Shown piece by piece: positions 56,354-64,000 of a stretch of 64,000 bases of DNA. The stretch's first letter is position 1; the number at the start of each line of letters is the position of its first letter. The DNA is from Teredinibacter franksiae. Lineage in GTDB: Bacteria; Pseudomonadota; Gammaproteobacteria; Pseudomonadales; Cellvibrionaceae. The notes under the pieces were generated by a model. That model was not told where the DNA came from. It saw only the letters and a list, made by a program, of their open reading frames with translations, and ran no database searches. The stretch covers positions 2,926,501 to 2,990,500 of the forward strand of contig NZ_JACJUV010000001.1 in the NCBI RefSeq assembly GCF_014218805.1, given 5' to 3'. Both the position numbers and the translations under genes were made by a program.

Positions 56354-57295
56354 TTATGTGCGACTAATAATGCCGGTCAGGCACGCTAACCCGCCGCCGG
56401 CATTCAGGTATTCACTTACATCCACTTGGTGGGTGGTGACATCGTGCCGGTGCAATGCCCGTTGAATATTGGGGCAATTGGCGGGCATCAGTATTTCCCT
56501 TGGTTTGAGGGTAACAAAATTCATTCCTCGCTTTTCGCGAAGCTCTTGTTCGTTCTCCAATGCAATGATGTCGATGCTACGGCTTTTTAACAAGCTAATT
56601 AATTCTGGTGGTGCGCGGTTGCTATCCACGGCGACCAAATTGTGGTCAATAAAATTCATTATTCCCAGAAGATGTTGCTGATTGCCGGGCATGGAAGTGG
56701 TGAGCACATCAATGCCCATGGTTGCCAGTAACGGAGTAATGTGGCTAACGGCTTCGTTGTTGGTACGCAGATCTGTACCGATTAATACCGTTTTATGATC
56801 AAGCCAGAGCGCATCGGCACCTTCAAAGGAGCAGTTACCCCGCAATGTGGTGAGGATGGGTACACCCATGGCGGCGAGCGTACGTGCGGCGTAGCGTTCT
56901 TCGCCTGCGCGCTGCTGCGCAGCGGGGCGTGCGAGTATGGCGCCTTCAGGGGTCATGAAGTAGAGGTCGCGCATAAATATAAAGTTGGGTAGTGGTGCGT
57001 CGCACCGGGATATTGTCACTTCAACCCCCTGTGCTTCGTAGGCGGCTTTAATTGCCAGAGTTTGCTCACGTATACGTTGGAGGTTTACGGGGCGTAACAA
57101 TAAAGCTTCGTTGGGGTTGCTAATGTGGCCGAGAATATCACCGGGCCAGCCGAGGGTAACGCTCGTTAATGCGGCGCATTCACTGTTTACGCCACATTTG
57201 CGCCACAGTGCATTATTGAGTTCCTGTTCGTGACGCTGGCTACGGACTTTAAAAGCCGGGCCGCCCCAGGTACCGGGAAGTGGTGTATCGCTCAT
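56354..57295 (-). CDS. Arginine deiminase / dimethylargininase (DDAH)-fold amidinotransferase-family enzyme
   Basis: 313 residues. Family motifs are FIFMRDLYFMTPEGAILARP (the RD substrate pocket), NCSFEGADALWLD, a central GIMNFIDHNLVAV and the C-terminal nucleophile Cys305 in GGGLACLTG. This fold covers arginine deiminase, DDAH and amidinotransferases, all acting on guanidino groups through a covalent Cys intermediate. The length and single-domain form are nearer DDAH than ArcA. It has no arginine-catabolism neighbours; it sits 35 bases before the TIR gene and 11 after a sulfotransferase gene. The substrate in this setting is unknown. Confidence 0.8.
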   Translation of the reverse strand: MSDTPLPGTWGGPAFKVRSQRHEQELNNALWRKCGVNSECAALTSVTLGWPGDILGHISNPNEALLLRPVNLQRIREQTLAIKAAYEAQGVEVTISRCDAPLPNFIFMRDLYFMTPEGAILARPAAQQRAGEERYAARTLAAMGVPILTTLRGNCSFEGADALWLDHKTVLIGTDLRTNNEAVSHITPLLATMGIDVLTTSMPGNQQHLLGIMNFIDHNLVAVDSNRAPPELISLLKSRSIDIIALENEQELREKRGMNFVTLKPREILMPANCPNIQRALHRHDVTTHQVDVSEYLNAGGGLACLTGIISRT

Positions 57296-57306
57296 TGTGA
57301 CCTGCT

Positions 57307-58704
57307 TTAGTAGCCTAGCTGCTGAGCCAGGTGTTTTATTGATTCGCTTTCAATCAAGGGTTGAATAATGGATGCCCGTTTTTTCCATCGATCGGGGTTA
57401 GGCGCGCTAGTGGTCATGATTGGCGGCGGGTGAATGTGTGTCAGTGCTTGGGTGCCGGGCTTGCTGATATTTAACCACGTGCACACGCTATGCAGTGCGG
57501 CTTCGCGCCGCTGCTCACCGCCGATGAGATCTTCATAGCGTACGCGCAATGTCGGTAGCGGCTGTTGGGCGAGAAAATCCTGGATATGTTGATGGGTGCT
57601 TGTCCATTGAAAAGCACACACTTCTTCCAGTTTTGCGTGGGTGTATTGTTCCCAGCTAGGGGGTAAATCGAAATTCCACCAGCGCTTCCCCCACCGTGGA
57701 AATTGATCACTGTAGCCTTTTATCTGTAGCTCAACGGGCATTGCCTGTACAAAAAAACCGTGGTGTAGCCAGCCGTCGTAAAGGCCGTTAATAGCCGCTG
57801 CGGGGTTACGGGTAAGGTGAATAACTCGGCACCGGGCCTGGGGAAAAACAGTTTTAAGAAACGCTAACTGGTAGGCATGACCAGGGGCTTTGAGCACGAG
57901 GGTACTGGGTGGCTTATCGCCGTGGGTGCCTGTGGAGTTTGTGTCTACCTCCCAAGGAGAAATGGCTAAAAAAGGCGGCTCTTCAATCAATAGATCGGTT
58001 GGTGGACCTTGTGGAGTAGGGATTTCTGGGTAATGGCTGTGAATGAGCTGTGCAGGAATATCGTAGTAGTAGGGGTTAACGTTGGGGTGTTGAACACGTA
58101 CGCGGTTTAAAAAATGTACGTGAAACAATTTGCTGTGCAGCAGCGCAATAATGCTTTGTTCAGTTTTGTTACTGAACTGGTTAAACGTATTTTGCATGCA
58201 CTTGCGCACTTGATCTGGGTCGAAGCCTTCGGCCGGCCACTGAATACTCAGTCGAAGATAAAGATCGCGTGCAAAACGGGTCATATCGATTGCTGGCGTT
58301 GCCACTAACGGGTCGGTAATTTTATGTGGATCACAACCTGCACCCATTTCGCGCAACAGCAATTGCTGTAATAGCGGGATATCAAATCCGGCATTGGTGA
58401 ATAGCGCATCGGAGCCGGTATTGTTTTCGGGGTACATTAAGCCGGCCATTCGCATCATTGGGATGGCCTCACCGCGCAGGTGCAGTATTTCTGAACAGTG
58501 GCGCAGTATTTCCATAAAAAAACTAGAGCCACCGCGTGAACTGGTCGCAACCAGAACAATATCGGTTATTTGGTTAATGTTCGGTAGCTTGTTTTGATCC
58601 TGTAGGTGTGTGTTTTCGCTTAGTAGTAAGTTTCTCGCTGCGGATAGGGCTATCCTGCGGCGACTGGATGTGCTGGTGGAATATGACTGGCTCTGTTTTA
58701 ACAC
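57307..58704 (-). CDS. Sulfotransferase-like protein, long form
   Basis: 465 residues. A PAPS-loop-like VATSSRGGSSFFMEIL is near residue 55 and a 3'-phosphate-binding-like IHLTRNPAAAINGLYDGW lies further on, then LRVRYEDLIGGEQRREAAL as in other sulfotransferases. It is longer than the usual 300-350 residues owing to a central insertion with NPYYYDIP and PPFLAISPWEVD. It is the second gene of the TIR/STAND operon, 22 bases after a first sulfotransferase gene. Sulfation of a shared target or of a small molecule is inferred. Confidence 0.75.
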   Translation of the reverse strand: MLKQSQSYSTSTSSRRRIALSAARNLLLSENTHLQDQNKLPNINQITDIVLVATSSRGGSSFFMEILRHCSEILHLRGEAIPMMRMAGLMYPENNTGSDALFTNAGFDIPLLQQLLLREMGAGCDPHKITDPLVATPAIDMTRFARDLYLRLSIQWPAEGFDPDQVRKCMQNTFNQFSNKTEQSIIALLHSKLFHVHFLNRVRVQHPNVNPYYYDIPAQLIHSHYPEIPTPQGPPTDLLIEEPPFLAISPWEVDTNSTGTHGDKPPSTLVLKAPGHAYQLAFLKTVFPQARCRVIHLTRNPAAAINGLYDGWLHHGFFVQAMPVELQIKGYSDQFPRWGKRWWNFDLPPSWEQYTHAKLEEVCAFQWTSTHQHIQDFLAQQPLPTLRVRYEDLIGGEQRREAALHSVCTWLNISKPGTQALTHIHPPPIMTTSAPNPDRWKKRASIIQPLIESESIKHLAQQLGY

Positions 58705-58726
58705 ACGAATGTCCCTGTGCTTATTA

Positions 58727-59782
58727 TTATTTTGAGAGGTGTTTGTGCGTTGTTGGGGGCGATCGTCTAACCCAAGATAATTTGGTTAAATACAGTCGCC
58801 GTGCAATTCGTCGTCCAAAATTCTTATCGTTTAGAAGCGATTTAATTTGCACTTGGATATTCAATAGGGTGTCTTGCACGCCAAATAGTGCACGACTTAC
58901 CGGGCCAATGGTATGGCTTTGCCAATCAGTATTGTCCGGCGTGTAACCGAGGTTAACCATCGTCTTGCCGGCGGCTCTTTCCACTGTTTTTATCTGTATG
59001 CTCGACAAACGCTTTTTATACTTACCGGCATTATTGGACATAATCGGTTTGGCGGTGTTTTTCCAAGATTCGGAAAGGGTACCGCTGAGCTTCGCTTCTG
59101 GCGTTTCGGCAAACGCCAGCATGGTGCTCTCAAAGGATTCGTCTATAAAAGCGCATATTTTTTTGACCGTGACTTCTGGTTGCGCAATTAAATATTCATA
59201 GTGCAATTGCAGTACGTTCTCAGCGTATGGGCCATTGGCTAGTGCCAGACCTTTTTGCTGCTGTTCGTGCCACAATCGCGCTGTGTGATAGGGGTGGAAG
59301 GGGTTGAATACCGAATGCATCGAGGATACGGCAACATCGCGGGGGTCGCGCACCAACCATAATAATTTCGCGTGGGGGAACAGGCGAAAAATGGCATCGG
59401 CGTGCTCAACCATAAACGTACTTTTACAGGCCCAGCGCTTTTTATTACTGGCTTTAAGGTAGGCGTTATACACGGTGACGAAGACACCAAAAAGGTCACG
59501 TGAGGGTGCCTGGCTAATCAGTTGGTCGATATCCAGTTTTACATCCCAAGGGTAGATATGAATATCAATAAGTCCTAAGACATCGGCGACCAGCCGATAA
59601 AAATTATCCTGCTCATTGAGGTCGCCGTAGCGGCCTTCGAGGCTGCCCATAAAATGCATAATATGCGGTGGGTGTGGAACGGTGATGTGGGAGTGTGTGT
59701 TCAGTATTAACCGCAACAGGTTGGAGCCGGAACGCTCAGTGCCCACAATAAAAATAGGGTGACTATTGTCTAATTCATCCAT
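58727..59782 (-). CDS. Sulfotransferase family protein (PAPS-dependent)
   Basis: 351 residues with the PAPS loop FIVGTERSGSNLLRLIL at the N-terminus, the 3'-phosphate motif LLWLVRDPRDVAVSSMHS and a later YEYLIAQPEVTVKKICAF helix. The basic C-terminus (GRRIARRLYLTKLSWVRR) may contact membrane or nucleic acid. It is the first gene of the seven-gene operon. The intergenic region in front shows no promoter I can assign with confidence. Confidence 0.85.
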   Translation of the reverse strand: MDELDNSHPIFIVGTERSGSNLLRLILNTHSHITVPHPPHIMHFMGSLEGRYGDLNEQDNFYRLVADVLGLIDIHIYPWDVKLDIDQLISQAPSRDLFGVFVTVYNAYLKASNKKRWACKSTFMVEHADAIFRLFPHAKLLWLVRDPRDVAVSSMHSVFNPFHPYHTARLWHEQQQKGLALANGPYAENVLQLHYEYLIAQPEVTVKKICAFIDESFESTMLAFAETPEAKLSGTLSESWKNTAKPIMSNNAGKYKKRLSSIQIKTVERAAGKTMVNLGYTPDNTDWQSHTIGPVSRALFGVQDTLLNIQVQIKSLLNDKNFGRRIARRLYLTKLSWVRRSPPTTHKHLSK

Positions 59783-60098
59783 GCGTTTTACCCGACAAAA
59801 TTGATTTGTGCGCCTGAGTGTAACTATATGCGACAGACTATTTATTATTATGCGCTTACATCAGCCCCCCGCTAAACGAGCTGCCCACCAACATAATGTA
59901 ATCGAGTGCGATGCGTCAATTCCACGATTGTCTTTGAGTAATATTGTGGCGAGGCCATAGCATTCAAAATGTGTTCAACTAACCTAGGTCAGCATGCTAT
60001 CAGGTTAAAAATAGGGTTAATAATAGGGCATACTTTTCCATCTTCTTGGAGATTACCGTTTGCCATTAAAGGCACCTGCAGAGCTGCGTAAAAGGTAG

Positions 60099-60115
60099 TG
60101 CACTACAAAGGTGCC
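60099..60115 (+). promoter_or_regulatory. NtrC-like box, distant from the second PII gene
   Basis: TGCACTACAAAGGTGCC has GCAC-N7-GTGC. It is about 750 bases before the PII gene and 320 bases from the start of the TIR/STAND operon; no sigma-54 promoter is seen between, so its target is open. Confidence 0.45.
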
Positions 60116-60156
60116 GTTAGCGGAGTGCGTTATTTAGCTGGAAATAGCTATTGGTT

Positions 60157-60230
60157 AAAAAGAAGCCCTTAGCTAAAAAGAAGCCCTTAGCGGGTGAAAG
60201 GCCCTTAGCGGGAAAGCAGCCATAAGCGGG
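60157..60230. repeat. Degenerate 18-bp tandem repeat
   Basis: Two perfect copies of AAAAAGAAGCCCTTAGC at 60157-60173 and 60175-60191, then two decayed ones around GGCCCTTAGC and GCAGCCATAAGC. Confidence 0.75.
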
Positions 60231-60856
60231 AAAAAAGAACCTTCGGCTTAAAAACATTCCATTGCATGGATAATCGCCCCCTCAAAAAAGTGTTAGAGCG
60301 AGATGTTTACACGATTGCCGATCGAAGCATATCGCTCGGTGGGGAGCAACGTATGAAAGTACTGGTGCCAGAGGAAAGGTTTGAATCTTCACGCAGTTCC
60401 CATTCAGTCGCTCCCGAGAGCGTGGAAGCCTAGTATTTTCGGGGCGCTTCGGTAGCGCTGGAAGATAGATACCCGCGTTCGCGGCCATGACCCAACTTGA
60501 GTTTGAATTGCGCTCGGCCAATGCAAACACCAACGGTGTAATGGGGTACAGGTTAGTCACTAGAATTATCTTGGGCTCCCGCGTGTGCTAAAGGGTTTCC
60601 GAGGGTTGTATGGTGTGGGGACAAAGGGGATAAGTACCGTAAGCTGGCTAAAATGTGTTTCTGGGCAGTTTAATAGGCTATGTAGCAGCTAAGCCACATG
60701 TTTGACGTACTTAGAAGTACAGGGTTGTCTGTTAGGCGCTCCCCTTGCGGGCGGGGAATCTTCGGTGTAAATTGCCGTATTAAACCCCTTAAAAGGGGGA
60801 ATACCCTCAGTTTGGGCCCTCAACTACAATAAAACCGAGTATTTAGGTGCATTTAA

Positions 60857-61204
<348 letters not shown>

Positions 61205-61577
61205 GCCACGCCGGTATTTTTTTGCGCCACATTTTTAGCCTGTGGCGCTATCCTTGCCTTTCCTAAATCTCCCTCTATAGCTCGCCGTTGTTGATTATCA
61301 GGTTAATTTTTCGGTTGCAATATTTTTTAACAAATAACCGTTTTCTGATTTTTCCCTTAACACTAGAACAAAAAAAACTAACCAAATTCGGCCTATTCAA
61401 TGACAGCGCCAAATCTGTGAGCTATATAAATTAGCGATGATTAATGCACGGGTTAAGTGCTGGCAGTTCACAGGTGTTCAGAATACGAGCTTAGTCGTGA
61501 TGAGTAGCGACTGTTTTGAATGGCTTTTTGTGTGTTGCTGAGGCTGTTAGCTAAGATTTTTAATGAGGGTGTTAACT
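61205..61577. other. Intergenic region between the second PII gene and the SutA-like gene
   Basis: About 370 bases. It holds a perfect eight-base palindrome GCGCCACA / TGTGGCGC (61224-61248) that has a T-run before it, not after, so it is not a standard plus-strand terminator. GAGGGTG at the right edge is the ribosome site of the next gene. Confidence 0.6.
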
Positions 61578-61793
61578 ATGGGTGATGCAGATACAATTGA
61601 CGACGCAGCTGATGCAGTAGCGCTAACGCTAACGGGCGAAGCACTTTCGTCTAAAGAAGCCGAGCGGACTAAGATGCAAGCAGAAATAGAAGCTTTTTTG
61701 GCCAGTGGCGGCACAATTAGTCGAGTGGCCAACAATGTTGTGGCCGATCCGCCGAAAAAACCCGAATCGAACTACGGTGGACAGCCGATTTAA
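61578..61793 (+). CDS. sutA: SutA-like RNA polymerase-associated regulator
   Basis: 71 residues from ATG 61578, which has GAGGGTG six bases before it; ATG 61563 would put that site inside the gene. An acidic N-terminus precedes a Glu/Lys-rich helix (EAERTKMQAEIEAFLASGG) and the near-invariant tail NVVADPPKKPESNYGGQPI. Pseudomonas aeruginosa SutA has the same layout, and its tail is VVADPPKKPDSKYG-like. SutA binds RNA polymerase and raises expression of many genes in slow growth. The acidic arm here is shorter. Confidence 0.8.
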   Translation: MGDADTIDDAADAVALTLTGEALSSKEAERTKMQAEIEAFLASGGTISRVANNVVADPPKKPESNYGGQPI

Positions 61794-61951
61794 CAAAAAC
61801 CTCGATAGTGGTTTTGGCTGGAGCCTTGCCATTTGAGGCGCTGCTTGAATTCAGCATGTTTGTGTTCGACGCATTTGTTGGTACGTCCGTAAAGGGGATT
61901 TGGTACCTACAATAATAAAGCGCTAGATCCTAGACGCCGCGCGTCTGTTTG

Positions 61952-62641
61952 TTATCCCAAATACTTCGGCAGTAAACGATTCATTACCTCGGCGATATAG
62001 CCGAGGAAGAGTGTACCCATACTGGAGCGGTAGTAGGTTGGGTCTTGGTTGCCGATGGCCAGTAGCCCGAGTGGACTACCGTGTTGCAAAACGGCTAGGG
62101 CGGCGCTGCCGACATTGGCTGAATCATCGTCAAATAAAAATTCCGTTTCTTTAATGTCGATGCCGCCACTGACGGTGTTGGGTAGTTTCAAACGCTTGCC
62201 AATATAGTCTCGAGCGTCGTGCACGGACACTATGCGAGCGGCGCTTGCCGGTGTACTGCTGTTGCCAAACAGTATTAGGCGCGTGTAGTGGATATTAAAT
62301 TCTTTGTCGAAGCTGTAATAAAGCGCATCTACAAGGTCGCCTAGATCGTTACACTCGAGCATGGCCAGTACTAGGCGTTTGGTTTTGTCGAACAGCCTGT
62401 CGTTTTCACGGGCGTTATCTAGCAGGCTGCTGAGACGGTGGCGCATGTCCATGTTGCGTTCGCGCAAAATAGCGACCTGTCGCTCAACTAATGAAGTTGC
62501 GCCACCGCTTTGGTGGGGTAACTGCAAGTCTGCCAGCAGCTCCGGACGTTCGCTAAAAAATTCGGAGTTGGATTTCAAGTAGAACTCTACCTGATCGGCG
62601 CTGATTTTTTCACGTTTTTGGGTAATGGGCGATTCGCTCAT
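61952..62641 (-). CDS. DUF484 family protein (GAF-like)
   Basis: 229 residues from ATG 62641, which overlaps the dapF stop (ATGA); an upstream in-frame start would lie inside dapF. Family features are [44 protein letters not shown] and a GAF-like C-terminus ending [20 protein letters not shown]484 lies after dapF and before xerC in many gammaproteobacteria. Its function is unknown. Confidence 0.93.
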   Translation of the reverse strand: MSESPITQKREKISADQVEFYLKSNSEFFSERPELLADLQLPHQSGGATSLVERQVAILRERNMDMRHRLSSLLDNARENDRLFDKTKRLVLAMLECNDLGDLVDALYYSFDKEFNIHYTRLILFGNSSTPASAARIVSVHDARDYIGKRLKLPNTVSGGIDIKETEFLFDDDSANVGSAALAVLQHGSPLGLLAIGNQDPTYYRSSMGTLFLGYIAEVMNRLLPKYLG

Positions 62642-63468
62642 ATTTTTACTTGGCCATGAAAGACTGACGTTGCCGGGCCTGTCATCATAACAGGCTTTCC
62701 ATGCCCCTCCCATTGGATGCGCAGATCACCTCCGGGTAGAGAAACATTTACATCGGTATCCAATAAATTGCGTTCAATGCCACTCACAACGGCGGCGCAG
62801 GCGCCGGTTCCGCAAGCTAGAGTTTCACCTACACCACGCTCGAATACTCGTAATTTTATATTGCGGCGGTCTAGTATCTGCATAAAGCCGGCATTCACTC
62901 GCTTGGGGTAGCGTTGATGGCGCTCAATTTTGGCGCCAATGTCGAGTACCGGAAACTCGTTAACATCGTCAACAACAGCAACGGCGTGAGGGTTACCCAT
63001 GGATACTGCACCAATATTAAATACCTGGCCTTCAACATCGAGCGGGTATTCGGGTAGTGTCGAATCGGCTTCGAAAGGGATGTTCGCAGGTTCAAGTTCG
63101 GGCACGCCCATATCGACGCACACTTGATTGTTAGCGAGTACATGCAGGGTCATTAAGCCGCTTGCCGTTTCTACGACAATGCAGTTTTTACTGGTGAGCT
63201 GGCGTTGGCGAACAAATACCGCAAAGCAGCGCGCGCCGTTGCCGCAGTTTTCCACTTCGCTACCGTTAGAGTTGAAGATGCGATAGCGAAAGTCGGCTTC
63301 TGGGTTGTCTGGTGCTTCAACGATCAATACTTGATCGCAGCCAACGCCAAAATGGCGATCGGCCAATTTGCTTGCTCGCTCGGGAGTTACGGTTACTTTT
63401 TGGCTGATAGCATCGATCATAACAAAGTCGTTACCAATCCCCTGCATTTTGGTAAACCTTAAGCGCAT
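62638..63468 (-). CDS. dapF: Diaminopimelate epimerase
   Basis: 276 residues, starting [19 protein letters not shown]. The two catalytic Cys are in NCGNGARC and ACGTGAC, and [12 protein letters not shown] and SMGNPHAV are diagnostic. It interconverts LL- and meso-diaminopimelate for lysine and peptidoglycan synthesis. Its start overlaps the lysA stop (TGATG) and its stop overlaps the DUF484 start, so the three genes are one operon. Confidence 0.98.
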   Translation of the reverse strand: MRLRFTKMQGIGNDFVMIDAISQKVTVTPERASKLADRHFGVGCDQVLIVEAPDNPEADFRYRIFNSNGSEVENCGNGARCFAVFVRQRQLTSKNCIVVETASGLMTLHVLANNQVCVDMGVPELEPANIPFEADSTLPEYPLDVEGQVFNIGAVSMGNPHAVAVVDDVNEFPVLDIGAKIERHQRYPKRVNAGFMQILDRRNIKLRVFERGVGETLACGTGACAAVVSGIERNLLDTDVNVSLPGGDLRIQWEGHGKPVMMTGPATSVFHGQVKI

Positions 63469-64000
63469 CAGCTTAGCTCCTCACTTGGAAGTAGCTGCTC
63501 ACCCCGAGTCATATCTTCGAAGGTTTCGCGTGCGCGAATAAGATAATGCTTGTCACCATCGACCAGTACTTCTGCTGCGCGTCCGCGGGTATTGTAGTTG
63601 GAACTCATTACAAAACCGTAGGCGCCGCTGGACATTAAAGCTAGGTGATCACCCGCTTTCAGTGCCAAGTTGCGATCCTTAGCAAGAAAATCGCCGGTTT
63701 CGCATACGGGGCCAACTAAATCCCACTCTTGAAGCGCAGCACTGGAGCTTTCTGCCAAGGGTAAAACTTTTTGCCAAGCCTGATACAGGGCTGGGCGAAT
63801 ATTGTCGTTCATGGCGGCATCAATAATGGCAAAGTTGCGGTGCTCGGTAGGCTTAAGGTAAAGCACTTTTGTGAGTAACGTTCCGGCGTTCGCGGCGATA
63901 GATCGGCCCGGCTCTAGCATAATGGCCAGCTTGCGATCCCCTAGGCGTTGCTTTACCGCCTGCAAGTAGCTTGCAGGGGTTGGTGGTGTTTCATCGCTAT
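63468..64000 (-). CDS. lysA: Diaminopimelate decarboxylase, C-terminal part (5' end outside window)
   Basis: The reading frame is open to the last base of the window; about 177 C-terminal residues are visible. [23 protein letters not shown] carries the PLP phosphate-binding [13 protein letters not shown] has the active-site Cys-Glu, and [26 protein letters not shown] is typical of LysA. It makes lysine from meso-diaminopimelate using PLP. Confidence 0.96.
   Translation of the reverse strand, partial: SDETPPTPASYLQAVKQRLGDRKLAIMLEPGRSIAANAGTLLTKVLYLKPTEHRNFAIIDAAMNDNIRPALYQAWQKVLPLAESSSAALQEWDLVGPVCETGDFLAKDRNLALKAGDHLALMSSGAYGFVMSSNYNTRGRAAEVLVDGDKHYLIRARETFEDMTRGEQLLPSEELS

Noticed and set aside
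60282..60560. 92-codon minus-strand open frame
   Set aside because: No ribosome site or family; overlaps repeats and palindromes, so coding is unlikely.

Overview
The window reads as a chromosomal segment of a gammaproteobacterium, most likely of the Cellvibrionaceae group (Saccharophagus/Teredinibacter-like). This is inferred from the gene set: Rep helicase beside cytochrome c5, YifB/UbiK, a SutA-like RNA polymerase regulator, a TIGR02001-type porin ahead of glnK-amtB, a complete urea regulon and lysA-dapF-DUF484. No 16S rRNA or phylogeny is available here, so the assignment is tentative.

Region 1 (1-14.4 kb) is accessory biosynthesis. It carries a glycoside hydrolase 2-like enzyme cut by the window edge, a two-domain alpha/beta hydrolase, a stand-alone acyl carrier protein and an FkbH-type glyceryl-loading enzyme on the plus strand. 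These are followed by a membrane acyltransferase, a sulfotransferase, a second two-domain alpha/beta hydrolase, a lipoprotein-like methyltransferase, a CelD-like GNAT and a PrsT-like TPR lipoprotein. The hydrolases and PrsT resemble proteins that accompany exosortase/PEP-CTERM exopolysaccharide loci.

Region 2 (14.6-17.6 kb) is a housekeeping block: tRNA-Arg(UCG), cytochrome c5 and rep. Both flanks carry scars, a 27-bp copy of the tRNA anticodon region and a 475-bp decayed copy of the rep 5' end.

Region 3 (18.4-29.7 kb) continues the accessory biosynthesis. It has a possible degenerate PEP-CTERM protein and, on the minus strand, a four-gene operon led by a 2392-residue NRPS-PKS hybrid (A(Ser)-PCP-KS-AT-ACP-C-alpha/beta hydrolase). 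The rest of the operon is the matching stand-alone hydrolase, a membrane protein and an acyltransferase.

Region 4 (30.0-47.9 kb) is core metabolism: yifB, ubiK, ureDABCEFG with a nickel permease, the urtABCDE urea ABC transporter, and porin-glnK-amtB. Sigma-54 (-24/-12) promoters precede ureD, urtA and the porin gene. NtrC-like boxes lie before urtA and the porin gene, so the region looks like a nitrogen-limitation regulon.

Region 5 (48.0-59.8 kb, minus strand) is an unusual seven-gene operon. In transcription order it encodes two sulfotransferases, an arginine-deiminase/DDAH-fold enzyme, a multi-TIR protein, a STAND NTPase with WD40 repeats, a secreted Bug-like binding protein, and an MFS protein with an N-terminal sensor-like region. 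I know of no described system with this composition and consider it the best candidate for something new.

Region 6 (59.8-64 kb) has a 1.1-kb gene-poor stretch, a second PII gene, a SutA homologue, and DUF484-dapF-lysA (lysA cut by the window end).
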